Source: CAYMPH01 sp964392365 (lineage in GTDB: Bacteria > Spirochaetota > UBA4802 > UBA5550). Taken from it: a DNA stretch of 64,000 nucleotides. Positions within the stretch are counted from its first letter, which is position 1; each line of letters opens with the position of its first letter. The notes beneath the pieces are model-generated. The model did not search any database and was not told the origin of the DNA. It worked only from the letters and a program-made list of their open reading frames with translations. A program made the position numbers and the translations under genes. Below are positions 44,480 through 52,428 of this stretch, one piece after another. The stretch lies in the NCBI GenBank assembly GCA_964392365.1, contig CAYMPH010000011.1:62001-126000 (forward strand), in the 5' to 3' direction.

Positions 44480-45170
44480 TAATCTTCCCTTTGTTTCTGA
44501 AATGCTTTCCTTCTGTCCTATATTCAGATTTGACGAAATCAAAATCAATAACTTTTTTAATTCCGCCGGCATCCAGATCTATTTTTATTTTATATTTTTC
44601 TCCATCAGCTGTTGATGCATTAAAAAAAGCAAAAAATATAATGGTATCTTCCGGAGCGATAAATTCAGGCAAGAAAGAAACAGTATCCTTTTCAAAATTT
44701 ATTTTTGTTATAACCGGAGAAGTAACATCAACTTCAAGAGACATTGGAAGAAGACGCCTGGGCGTGTTCAATTCTTTAAAATTAAAATTTGAGTACTGTT
44801 CAGTTGCGTATTCTTTATTGAGATCGTCTGTGCTTAAGCGGGGAAAAGTATTTCCTCCTGCAAGTAAAACAATATCTGTTATTTTAAGCGGTTTGGTAAA
44901 AGCATTTTTTACAGTAATGAAATATGCACTGAAGTGAGGAATTCTGTAGCTGAATTTTCCATTGGAGTAAATGCTGAATTTTAAAACAGATTCCCATTTT
45001 TTTAAATCAATATATTCCATATATATATCGCCGTATTGAGTTCTGATAAGAGCGGATTCATTAACAACAGATACATCTATTCTTTCAACAGGTGAAATAA
45101 TTCTTTCTATTCCATATTTCGGGGAACAGGAGACAATGAATATTGTAATGGATAATAATAGTTTTTTCAT
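44454..45170 (-). CDS. Lipoprotein of unknown function
   Basis: A 238-residue protein with a short signal peptide and lipobox (TIFIVSC, C15). The mature part is beta-rich (ALIRTQYGDIYMEYIDLKKW, FSAYFITVKNAFTKPLKI) and might be an immunoglobulin-like fold, but no family is recognised. It is the first gene of an operon with gatC, thpR, pyrK and the membrane protein. It appears complete. The intergenic region upstream contains a GTCATYCY repeat. Confidence 0.65.
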   Translation of the reverse strand: MKKLLLSITIFIVSCSPKYGIERIISPVERIDVSVVNESALIRTQYGDIYMEYIDLKKWESVLKFSIYSNGKFSYRIPHFSAYFITVKNAFTKPLKITDIVLLAGGNTFPRLSTDDLNKEYATEQYSNFNFKELNTPRRLLPMSLEVDVTSPVITKINFEKDTVSFLPEFIAPEDTIIFFAFFNASTADGEKYKIKIDLDAGGIKKVIDFDFVKSEYRTEGKHFRNKGKINENRQTDN

Positions 45171-45215
45171 ATGTAATTGGTTTATTTATTTAAATAGTTT
45201 AATTTCAAAAAGATT

Positions 45216-45279
45216 GTCATCCTCGCGAAAGCGGGGATCCAGAAACAGAATTAGATTCCCGCATTCCCGGGAATGACAA
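45216..45279. repeat. Inverted-repeat element, GTCATYCY family, copy 3 (compact form)
   Basis: GTCATCCTCGCGAAAGCGGG and GATCCAG, about 10 bp of spacer, then TAGATTCCCGCATTCCCGGG and AATGACA. It lies between divergent genes. The right arm is a little eroded. Confidence 0.85.
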
Positions 45280-45417
45280 GAACAAAAATTATTAGATGGA
45301 TTTTATTAAAAATCTATCTATATACATTGCATGAAAGAGGTCAAAACTTTTTTTTATTGACTAAAAAGTGACAGAATTTGTCTGATATAGTGTTTAACTT
45401 TAATTAAGGATATATAT

Positions 45418-46299
45418 ATGCCTCTGTTCAGCAGACCGGATGGTTCTCCAGCGAAAAGAGTTCCATCATTTACAAAGATGCTTCCATATCTGATGAAAGG
45501 AAGAAATGAGTCTGTTCTCTATCATTCTCACGATTTTGATATGACAAATGCTCTTGCACTTGTAAAAAAATTAAACAAAGGCCTTGATAAAAAGAAATAC
45601 GGAGTATTTCACATATTTCTGCTTGCTATAGGGCGCACACTTGCCATGAGGCCCAGGCTTAACAGATTTGTTTCCGGAAGAAATATTTATCAAAGGCATA
45701 AAATAAGAATAAGCTTTGTTGCTAAACTTGAGCTGAATGAAGATTCAAAAGAAGTAAATATTACTCTCGATATTGATCCGTTCGAAACACTTGATACACT
45801 TGTCGGGAAATTAGATGCAATCCTTCTGAAGAAAAGAAAGCTTAAAGAAGTTTCAGCAGACGAAAAAGAGATGGATGTAATTACAAAACTTCCTAGATTT
45901 TTAATTAATTTTATAGTGTGGCTTTTTACAAAACTGGATTATTACAATCTTGCACCAAAAGGAATGATAGATTCGGATCCGCTTTATTCAAGCATTTTTG
46001 TTGCTAATTTAGGAAGCGTAGGCATTGATTCCCCGTTTCATCATTTGTTTGAGTGGGGTTCTGCTTCAACTTTTATTGCAATAGGAAAAGTGAAAAAAAT
46101 ACCTGTTGTTAACAGCAAAGGGAAAATTGTTGCGTGCGACATTGTAAATTTTAAATTCTCTCTTGATGACAGAATCGGCGAGGCTATGTATTTCGGCAGG
46201 GCGCTTGAACTTTTAAATGATTTTGTAGTTAACCCGGTGCAGCTGTTAAAACCTCCGGTGATCGAAGAAAAGATACTCAAACAACTGGATCTGAAATAA
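45418..46299 (+). CDS. 2-oxoacid dehydrogenase E2-like acyltransferase-fold protein, no lipoyl domain
   Basis: The 293-residue protein resembles stand-alone catalytic-domain-like members of the 2-oxoacid dehydrogenase acyltransferase/chloramphenicol acetyltransferase fold: RPDGSPAKRV, LPYLMKGRNES, FHIFLLAIGRTLAMRPRLNRF and SIFVANLGSVG. Neither a lipoyl nor a peripheral-subunit-binding domain is present. The active-site motif of E2 enzymes (DHRxxDG) is replaced by DDRIGEA, without the histidine, which is usual in this sub-family and makes the reaction unclear. AAGGA precedes the ATG. It shares the strand with an SRPBCC protein gene 13 bp downstream. Confidence 0.75.
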   Translation: MPLFSRPDGSPAKRVPSFTKMLPYLMKGRNESVLYHSHDFDMTNALALVKKLNKGLDKKKYGVFHIFLLAIGRTLAMRPRLNRFVSGRNIYQRHKIRISFVAKLELNEDSKEVNITLDIDPFETLDTLVGKLDAILLKKRKLKEVSADEKEMDVITKLPRFLINFIVWLFTKLDYYNLAPKGMIDSDPLYSSIFVANLGSVGIDSPFHHLFEWGSASTFIAIGKVKKIPVVNSKGKIVACDIVNFKFSLDDRIGEAMYFGRALELLNDFVVNPVQLLKPPVIEEKILKQLDLK

Positions 46300-46312
46300 A
46301 AAGGAAAACATT

Positions 46313-46888
46313 ATGTTGAAGAAAATATTAGTATCAGCCATAATTTTTATATTAAGCTCTGCAGCATATACAGAGGCAAAAGAGCCCGATCTGGACAAGG
46401 GAGAGCTTGCTGTATCTTCATCCCAGACAGGCAAGTACAGGGAAGCAACTGCTATAGGCGTGATTGAAGCGCCGGCGGATATTGTATGGGGAATTATAAT
46501 TGATTATGAAAGCCATCCGGAATTTATGCCGATGCAGAAATCGAGTAAGATTATAAAGCGCGAGGGCAATGTCGCATGGGTTAAAATGCTTGTTGATGTT
46601 GGTCCTGCTGAAATAAATATTACAAATAAAAATATTCAGTATATTAATCCTGATAATAGAACAATGACATGGGATCAGGATAAAGGGCCATTTACTCTGA
46701 ACTCCGGAAAATGGATTGTTGAGCCATATAAAAAGACGAAAACAAAGCTGACATATACTTCAAGTCTTGCTTACCCTTTATTGCCTAATTCGCTTGCTGA
46801 AAAACTGATTAAGGACAGCTTTCCTAAACTCTTCCAGAATTTCAGAAAAAGAGCAAGTGATATTATGAATGCAAAGAAAAAAGGGTGA
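46313..46888 (+). CDS. Secreted SRPBCC (START-like) protein
   Basis: A 191-residue protein with a signal peptide (KILVSAIIFILSSAAYTEA) and a SRPBCC/polyketide-cyclase-type domain: ATAIGVIEAPADIVWGIIID, ESHPEFMPMQKSSKI, MTWDQDKGPFTLNSGKW and the long C-terminal helix ending FRKRASDIMNAKKK. The fold makes a deep hydrophobic pocket for lipids or other apolar ligands. The export signal indicates a periplasmic role. It follows the E2-like gene in a two-gene unit. The ligand is unknown. Confidence 0.82.
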   Translation: MLKKILVSAIIFILSSAAYTEAKEPDLDKGELAVSSSQTGKYREATAIGVIEAPADIVWGIIIDYESHPEFMPMQKSSKIIKREGNVAWVKMLVDVGPAEINITNKNIQYINPDNRTMTWDQDKGPFTLNSGKWIVEPYKKTKTKLTYTSSLAYPLLPNSLAEKLIKDSFPKLFQNFRKRASDIMNAKKKG

Positions 46889-47001
46889 ATATTTTATTTG
46901 TGATGTAAATTGTTGTTGAATTTTTTATACCTTTGTGTACTTATCACTCTGGTTTGGGAATTTTATAAAATAATTTGTGTAAATAATCTCAGGAGTTTTT
47001 A

Positions 47002-47784
47002 ATGGAAAATTTTAAAATTGTCGCTATTTATGCTTTAAGTTATTTAATCGGAAGCATTCCTTTTTCGCAGATTTTAACTACTCTTCTTGCTCCAGGAAAA
47101 AAGCTTCAAAATGAAGGAACCGGCCACGTTGGCGGAAGCAACGCATACCTTACAGCAGGGCCTTTTGCAGGCATAACTGCAACTATCCTTGACATGAGTA
47201 AACCTGTTATGGCAATGCTTGCTGCTTATTATCTTCTTGGCTGGAATTTCAGGGACGATCTCTGGCTTATGCTTTTTCTGACAATACTTGTTAAGGCAGG
47301 GCATGATTTTCCTGTTTGGCTTAAGTTCAAAGGAGGCAAGGGGCTTTCAACAGCTTCGGGTGCCATGCTGTTTTTCGGTCCTTTTTACTGGCTTGCAGTA
47401 CATTCTTTGAATGCATTAACTCTGTTCCAGCCGAATAAAAACAAGGGACTGAAACTTGGCAATCTTATAATGATAGCAATAATTCCAATGGAAGGAATTC
47501 TATGGCTCCTTGAAATGTATATTCCATGGGGATCTTTCGGATTTAAATTTTCAAATTTATTCGGCCCGTATATTACAAATACCTGGCCTTTATTCTGGTA
47601 CAGCTGGGTCTGGGCTATACTGTATTTCTTCAGAAGGCTTTACGGCTGCGGCCTCAGGGAAGATCTTAAGCAGGGAATCAGTCCATGGAAGGCAATTATG
47701 CTGCGTGGAATTTTTGAAACTTATCCGAGAGAATCCAAATACAGAAATCCCGGTAAAGATATTCAGATGGGTGAAGACGACTGA
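47002..47784 (+). CDS. PlsY-like acyltransferase paralogue with altered motif 2
   Basis: A 260-residue polytopic membrane protein of the PlsY family. Motif 1 (IGSIPFSQ) and motif 3 (LKFKGGKGLSTASG) are kept, but the middle motif, normally GNxGATNVxR, reads HVGGSNAYLTAG. The C-terminus is about 60 residues longer than PlsY and ends in a charged tail (GIFETYPRESKYRNPGKD). A normal PlsY is encoded at 19313, so this copy may use another acyl donor or acceptor, or be inactive. AGGAG precedes the ATG and a terminator follows, so it is monocistronic. Confidence 0.8.
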   Translation: MENFKIVAIYALSYLIGSIPFSQILTTLLAPGKKLQNEGTGHVGGSNAYLTAGPFAGITATILDMSKPVMAMLAAYYLLGWNFRDDLWLMLFLTILVKAGHDFPVWLKFKGGKGLSTASGAMLFFGPFYWLAVHSLNALTLFQPNKNKGLKLGNLIMIAIIPMEGILWLLEMYIPWGSFGFKFSNLFGPYITNTWPLFWYSWVWAILYFFRRLYGCGLREDLKQGISPWKAIMLRGIFETYPRESKYRNPGKDIQMGEDD

Positions 47785-47812
47785 TAAAAATTTAATTTAT
47801 ATAGAGATAGAG

Positions 47813-47845
47813 AAAAAAGCCCTGCATCTGCAGGGCTTTTTGTTT
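47813..47845 (+). terminator. Rho-independent terminator after the PlsY paralogue
   Basis: GCCCTGC, loop ATCT, GCAGGGC followed by TTTTTGTTT. A run of A precedes the stem. The stem is perfect. Confidence 0.93.
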
Positions 47846-47910
47846 GGTTAGTTATGATATAAAATAATTAAAGGATTTATATTATTATGAATTATATCTA
47901 TTTGTGAAAG

Positions 47911-48996
47911 TCATTCCTTCCTCTTCCTGATTAAAGCCAGTCCAAGTGGAGTAACAGAAGTAAAAGAGCTTGAATTTACTTTTCCATCATCATTTATTGT
48001 TATATAAAATAATTCGGAATCAGAAGTAGACGCTGCATATAAATATTTTCCTTGCGGGTGAATTATTAAATCACGAATATTAGCATTACAAGAAATCTGG
48101 TTATTTGTTGATGCAACTCCATTTGAATTTATTTTATATGATCTCATATTAGCATCATCGCCAATATAATAAAGAAAATTACCTGATGGTTGAGTTGCTA
48201 TATATCCAGCTCCTGCAGAAGTTGTAACTGAAGATATAGATAATAAATCAATATCGCCATTGCTTTTAAAATTGTATTTATCAAATCCATTTAGTCTAGC
48301 TACATAAATATATTTTCCATTTGGATGAATATTAATATCAGTAATTGATTGATTATTTGGATTTGCTGGACTGACTGTATTTATAAGTGTCAGTTTACCA
48401 TTATTTTCAATTTTATAAGCATAAATAACAAGACTCGGGGCATTGCCGCAGACAACATATAAACAAGTTCCTGCAGGATTTATTGCTAATCGCAGCTGCC
48501 GAACGCCTGATGGTATAGTACCATTGTCTATGAGAGTTCCATCGCTTTTTACTATTAACATACTTACTATTGTTGCTGAAATATTATTATCTATAATGTA
48601 GACATACTTACCTGTTGGATGTACTTTGACTGCCCAAGGTGTTAAAGTGCTTGTTGTAAAGGAACCTAATGAATTCAAGCTTCCGTCATCATTAACTTTA
48701 AAAGTATATAGCAAATTTGATGATGGAATTGGTACATATAAGAATTTTCCTGTAGGGTGAGCAGCAGGAAAATAAGGGGAAACAGTTACGTTGATACTAT
48801 TTTTTACATTACTAAAATTTGGCAATCCATCAGAAAAAAGAGGATATGTTTTAATATTGTGTACAGTTGGATCTGTTGAAGCAAGAAAATAATTATATTC
48901 AGCGTCAATTTCATATGCAAGGTCATTATACATATTATCACATGAGATTGTAATTAGTGCTGTTAGTATTAGAATTATTTTTAATATTGTTTTCAT
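47911..48996 (-). CDS. Lactonase-type beta-propeller lipoprotein
   Basis: The 361-residue protein has a lipobox (LITISC, C20) and repeated blades of the type HPTGKFLYV, HPTGKYVYI, NPAGTCLYV, HPNGKYIYV, QPSGNFLYY and HPQGKYLYA, each followed by a strand with a GxL or NDDG turn. This is the seven-bladed YncE/6-phosphogluconolactonase-like fold. With lipid anchoring it is more likely a binding protein than a cytosolic lactonase. It begins 24 bp after the FN3/beta-barrel gene, and the mature N-terminus CDNMYNDLAYEI resembles that of the DUF1566 lipoprotein in the paralogous pair at 14451. AAAGGTGAT precedes the ATG. Confidence 0.82.
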   Translation of the reverse strand: MKTILKIILILTALITISCDNMYNDLAYEIDAEYNYFLASTDPTVHNIKTYPLFSDGLPNFSNVKNSINVTVSPYFPAAHPTGKFLYVPIPSSNLLYTFKVNDDGSLNSLGSFTTSTLTPWAVKVHPTGKYVYIIDNNISATIVSMLIVKSDGTLIDNGTIPSGVRQLRLAINPAGTCLYVVCGNAPSLVIYAYKIENNGKLTLINTVSPANPNNQSITDINIHPNGKYIYVARLNGFDKYNFKSNGDIDLLSISSVTTSAGAGYIATQPSGNFLYYIGDDANMRSYKINSNGVASTNNQISCNANIRDLIIHPQGKYLYAASTSDSELFYITINDDGKVNSSSFTSVTPLGLALIRKRKE

Positions 48997-49020
48997 AATA
49001 TCACCTTTTATATATTATAA

Positions 49021-50463
49021 TCAAAGCCTGATTCCTGTCTCAATAGAAACTCCAACGAATGTTATGGCTCCGGCAGGCTCAAATATCATGCCGAAATCTC
49101 CGCCTGCATTTAAATATACCCTGTTGGTTATTTCCCATTGAAAAGCAAAACCTGCTAGCATCATAGGCTCAAATGCAATTTTTGTTCTGCTGACCCTGTC
49201 AAGCCCGTAGCCCGTATAGAGTTCGGGTTCTATTCTGTAAGCAACATAATTAATGCTGTATCCAATTGCAATTCGTGGAATAATACTGAAAAATTCAGTT
49301 GGTGTAATTCTGTAGCTAATAGTACCAAGAAACGGCACCATCATTGAATAATCAATTGAGCTGATAAGATTTGATCTTCCCTGAAGCTCCCAGTAACCAA
49401 CTGAAACTCCAAGATTGAAATTTTTAAAAAAAACATTCTGCCACTCGGAATTTATTAAAATTCCGAAACCCACAGTATGTATGTTTGCGAATGCATAAAG
49501 AGGGATAATGGACATCAGCTGAAATCCCAATTTGAAATTAACACTTTCCGAGGAAATGCTTTGGCTGTTTTTAGATTCAACATTTCTGTGATCAACTGAT
49601 CGTAAAAAATAGTAATCCGGTTTTTTGGGATTAAGATTATATATAGCAATTTCATTATTAGCTACTGTTCCAACAAGAGCAGGGTTTTTTTTGCCTTCCT
49701 TATAAACATTATAACCTATAATTGTTCCATCAAGTGTTTTGGATTTATCCCAGGTAATTTGAAGATTAAGTATTTTTTTTGGTTTATCGAGAAATCTCTT
49801 AACCTTTATATTCTTGGGAGGTTCCGGCGGAATGTTTTTAGTAGTTAATATAATTTCATTACTTGGAAGTGACTCCTGACCTTCCCTGTCAACTGCTGTA
49901 ACCTTGATATAATATGTGGTAACGCTTTTTAATCCCCGTATTGTAACACTCGTACTCATAGGCTCGCTTACAGATTTGTAATCTTTATCGCTTTTTATAT
50001 AAATTTTATAATGGCTTGCTCCTGTATATGGAGCTTTCCATTTTAATGATATACTTTCACCTTCAGCTTGTCCGGTTAAGCTGACAGGATTTTTTCTTGC
50101 AGTGAATAGCACTTCATCACGCTTGAGTGTAAATTCAACCGGTTTGTATAAATCTTTCCGGAAGGTATAGGATGTCTGATCTTCATCAACCATATATGCT
50201 TCAAGTACTGTTCCGTCGATTTTATTTATTAAAATTTTTCCCATATACAGGTCAGTATATAAAATACGCATTATGTTTTTAGGGTTTATTACATGCCGCT
50301 TGCCGTCATTAGCAAGAAAGTTAACCGCAGCAGGGCTTTCACTCTCAATTTTACCTGTTAGGATTGAACCGTCTTTTAAAAAGACAAATTCAGCCATAAC
50401 AGGTGAATTGAAAAGGATCAATGCTGTCAGTGTTGTAAAAAATAATTTTAATAAAAATTTCAT
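49021..50463 (-). CDS. FN3-domain outer-membrane beta-barrel-like protein (paralogue of 14451-15992)
   Basis: The 480-residue protein has a signal peptide ending in PVMAEF, then VFLKDGSILTGKIESE and a second copy around KIDGTVLEAYMVDE, followed by LKRDEVLFTARKNP. The equivalents in the paralogue are VQRSKVLFIAERNP and LFLKDGSIIKGKIVSE. Two FN3 domains follow (SISLKWKAPYTGASHYKIYI and LQITWDKSKTLDGTIIGYNV). The last 170 residues are barrel-like and end GVSIETGIRL. A terminator separates it from the upstream FecR gene. It precedes a lipoprotein gene, as in the other locus. I infer an outer-membrane complex of barrel and lipoprotein. Confidence 0.77.
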   Translation of the reverse strand: MKFLLKLFFTTLTALILFNSPVMAEFVFLKDGSILTGKIESESPAAVNFLANDGKRHVINPKNIMRILYTDLYMGKILINKIDGTVLEAYMVDEDQTSYTFRKDLYKPVEFTLKRDEVLFTARKNPVSLTGQAEGESISLKWKAPYTGASHYKIYIKSDKDYKSVSEPMSTSVTIRGLKSVTTYYIKVTAVDREGQESLPSNEIILTTKNIPPEPPKNIKVKRFLDKPKKILNLQITWDKSKTLDGTIIGYNVYKEGKKNPALVGTVANNEIAIYNLNPKKPDYYFLRSVDHRNVESKNSQSISSESVNFKLGFQLMSIIPLYAFANIHTVGFGILINSEWQNVFFKNFNLGVSVGYWELQGRSNLISSIDYSMMVPFLGTISYRITPTEFFSIIPRIAIGYSINYVAYRIEPELYTGYGLDRVSRTKIAFEPMMLAGFAFQWEITNRVYLNAGGDFGMIFEPAGAITFVGVSIETGIRL

Positions 50464-50492
50464 GAGTGTATCACCTTTTTAATATCCTCACA

Positions 50493-50524
50493 TAAAAAGC
50501 CCCTCTTTTATTAAAGAGAGGGGC
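50493..50524 (-). terminator. Rho-independent terminator after the FecR lipoprotein gene
   Basis: Read on the minus strand, GCCCCTCT pairs with AGAGGGGC around an AT-rich loop and is followed by TTTTT. It lies 24 bp past the stop codon at 50548. Confidence 0.85.
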
Positions 50525-50547
50525 AAGGCCTCAGCCTGGGATGAGTA

Positions 50548-51471
50548 TTATCTGATAATTTTATTAAAGCGAATCTGTTTAGAAGGAACTGAGACAATTC
50601 CTTCAACAGTCATAATCTTTTTCATTTCGCCATGTTCAAGTATTACGCCTGTATATCTTTTTCCGCTGTACAATGTTACATCATTAAGTCTGCCGAATTT
50701 TTTCAGCATCTCTTCTGTTGTTGCAGGTATTGGTCCGCCGCGTTTTAGTATTTCTTCTGTTATGCGCTTATCGTCATCCTGAGCTTTTTTTGCAAGATCT
50801 TCAAATATCTTGTCGTTCTGCAGATCGTCACCTGTTATTGAAGCAAAATTTTTCATCTTGTCAATTTCAAGAGATTCAAAATCATTGATAGGTCTTTTTG
50901 CCATATCAGCGCTTATAATTACAGTATTTCCTGTTTCAACCATAAGCTCTTTGTTTTTTTCTTTCGAATCTATTGCAGAAAGCTGAACTTTTCCTTCTTT
51001 TACTGCAAGAACTGATCTGCCTTTATAAAATGAAATGCTGTACTGGGTTCCTCGAACAGCTGCAAGAGCTGTAGGAGTTTTTATATTGTATGAGTTTTCT
51101 TTTGAGATTTTTTTAACAACAGATATAATCTGTCCTTTTTCAAGGAAGATTTCTGTATTTTCCTGGTCAAATAAAGTTTTAATTTCTACAGAGGAATCCG
51201 GCTGGATTCTTGCAAGAATATCATCACCTATCTGAATCACTGCAAAAGATTCCGGGCCTGTTTTTATTATATCACCTTTAACAAGTGCATCCTTTAAGCG
51301 AAGGGGAACTGCATTTGTCTGGCTGGAAATTTTTTCAACTGTTCCATTTGTCATTACAACAATTGCAGTAGCTCCTACTTTTTTCTTGGAGCATGATGAC
51401 ATTGTAATAATAATCATGCATATTGCAAGAATCAGGAAAGACCCTGCCGGGCGGATTTTTTTAGTTTTCAT
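50548..51471 (-). CDS. FecR-domain lipoprotein with C-terminal 'LYxGKxxxGVI' module
   Basis: From the ATG at 51471 (GGAG six to seven bases upstream) the protein has 307 residues: a signal peptide with lipobox ITMSSC, a FecR domain (PLRLKDALVKGDIIKTG, ILARIQPDSSVEIK, the hallmark TPTALAAVRGTQYSIS), a charged linker, and a C-terminal module LYSGKRYTGVILEHG to PSKQIRFNKIIR. That module is repeated at the end of the sigma-coupled membrane protein at 52425 and, more distantly, in the FN3/beta-barrel proteins. A frame start at 51504 is less likely because the predicted transcript would start only about 10 bp upstream. It diverges from the ECF sigma gene and shares its promoter type. Confidence 0.85.
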   Translation of the reverse strand: MKTKKIRPAGSFLILAICMIIITMSSCSKKKVGATAIVVMTNGTVEKISSQTNAVPLRLKDALVKGDIIKTGPESFAVIQIGDDILARIQPDSSVEIKTLFDQENTEIFLEKGQIISVVKKISKENSYNIKTPTALAAVRGTQYSISFYKGRSVLAVKEGKVQLSAIDSKEKNKELMVETGNTVIISADMAKRPINDFESLEIDKMKNFASITGDDLQNDKIFEDLAKKAQDDDKRITEEILKRGGPIPATTEEMLKKFGRLNDVTLYSGKRYTGVILEHGEMKKIMTVEGIVSVPSKQIRFNKIIR

Positions 51472-51520
51472 TTTTATCTCCATTTTATACAAAACAATAA
51501 ACACATTAAGTCTATCATTA

Positions 51521-51553
51521 ATGTAGTTGATTTTATTTATAAATCGTCACAAA
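51521..51553 (-). promoter_or_regulatory. ECF-sigma-type promoter of the FecR lipoprotein gene
   Basis: On the minus strand TTTGTGACGAT (51543-51553), 16 bp, CTACAT (51521-51526). The -35 block is identical over 11 bp to that of the sigma gene, with the same spacer length. Neither hexamer fits the sigma-70 consensus. Confidence 0.8.
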
Positions 51554-51609
51554 CTATTTTTAAAAAATTATACTTGCAAGGATTATTTATTTAATATTAT
51601 AAATTTCTT

Positions 51610-51636
51610 GTCATTCTCGTGAATACGTGTATCCAT
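51610..51636. repeat. GTCATYCY family, single arm
   Basis: GTCATTCTCGTGAATACGTG and TATCCAT match one arm of the inverted-repeat family with mutations. No partner arm follows, so this looks like a decayed copy. Confidence 0.6.
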
Positions 51637-51708
51637 AATATTTTATAATAATTATGAGATTCAGCCTGAAGAGATGCTGATTTGAATTCAGACTTGAAAT
51701 AAAGATTG

Positions 51709-51796
51709 GAACACGGATAACACGGATTATTTTGATTAAGCAGTTTTTATAAAATTTTTAATTATTTATTTAAAAAATCCGAGTCATCCGTGTTCT
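51709..51796. repeat. Inverted repeat GAACACGGATAACACGGATT / AATCCGAGTCATCCGTGTTC
   Basis: Two 20-bp arms (51709-51728 and 51777-51796) match at 18 of 20 positions as reverse complements, with 48 bp of AT-rich DNA between. It sits between the two ECF-type promoters but outside both. It resembles a miniature inverted-repeat element. Confidence 0.8.
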
Positions 51797-51850
51797 ATTT
51801 TTTTTATAAAGAAAGGGAAAACTAAATTAATGTCTATATCTTATAAAAAA

Positions 51851-51883
51851 TTTGTGACGATGAATCATTTTAATCCACTATAT
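51851..51883 (+). promoter_or_regulatory. ECF-sigma-type autoregulatory promoter of the sigma gene
   Basis: TTTGTGACGAT (51851-51861), 16 bp, CTATAT (51878-51883). The start of transcription would be near 51890, about 17 bp before the ATG at 51907. It matches the divergent FecR gene promoter in sequence and spacing. Confidence 0.8.
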
Positions 51884-51906
51884 AATGTAAGCTTGGGTAC
51901 TGGAAG

Positions 51907-52428
51907 ATGATGACCAGTTCTGCAAAACGGGATTCATTTTCTAAACTTTTTACCGAATATTACCCAATGGTATTTAATGCGATCTATCCTAAGGTCGGAT
52001 CAACTGATGATGCAGAGGATTTGTGCCAGGAAGTATTTATAGCATTTTATAACAGCATTGAAGATATCAAGAATACTCGGGCCTGGCTTTACGGAACATT
52101 AAAAAATATTGTATTTCAGTATTACCGCAAAAAAAGTCCGGAGAATATTAACATTGAGGATGTTTTTGAAGATGTGGCGCTGAGTTTTGTTAACGGTTTT
52201 CGCGATACACGGATTATCATCAATCAGGTTATGGAAGAGATCGATATCAGCGAAGAGGAGCGGAATATACTCGATCTTGTTGCATATAAAAGATACAGTT
52301 ATTCTGAAACTGCTCAAGTAACAGGGCTCACTAAAAGAAAAGTTGAGTATAAATACACTCAGCTTGCAAAAAAGATATTATCAATACTCAACGATAGAGG
52401 TATAAAGCAGATTGAGGAATTGCTATGA
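51907..52428 (+). CDS. ECF-family RNA polymerase sigma factor
   Basis: A 173-residue protein with sigma region 2 (STDDAEDLCQEVFIAFYNSI and RAWLYGTLKNIVFQYYRKK) and region 4 (SEEERNILDLVAYKRYSYSE, TGLTKRKVEYKYTQLAKKI), without region 1 or 3, as in ECF factors. It would direct polymerase to promoters of the TTTGTGACGAT-N16-CTAYAT type found before itself and before the divergent FecR gene. The coupled downstream gene overlaps its stop by 4 bp and encodes a membrane protein in the position usual for an anti-sigma factor. The start may be either of the adjacent ATGs at 51907 and 51910. Confidence 0.93.
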   Translation: MMTSSAKRDSFSKLFTEYYPMVFNAIYPKVGSTDDAEDLCQEVFIAFYNSIEDIKNTRAWLYGTLKNIVFQYYRKKSPENINIEDVFEDVALSFVNGFRDTRIIINQVMEEIDISEEERNILDLVAYKRYSYSETAQVTGLTKRKVEYKYTQLAKKILSILNDRGIKQIEELL

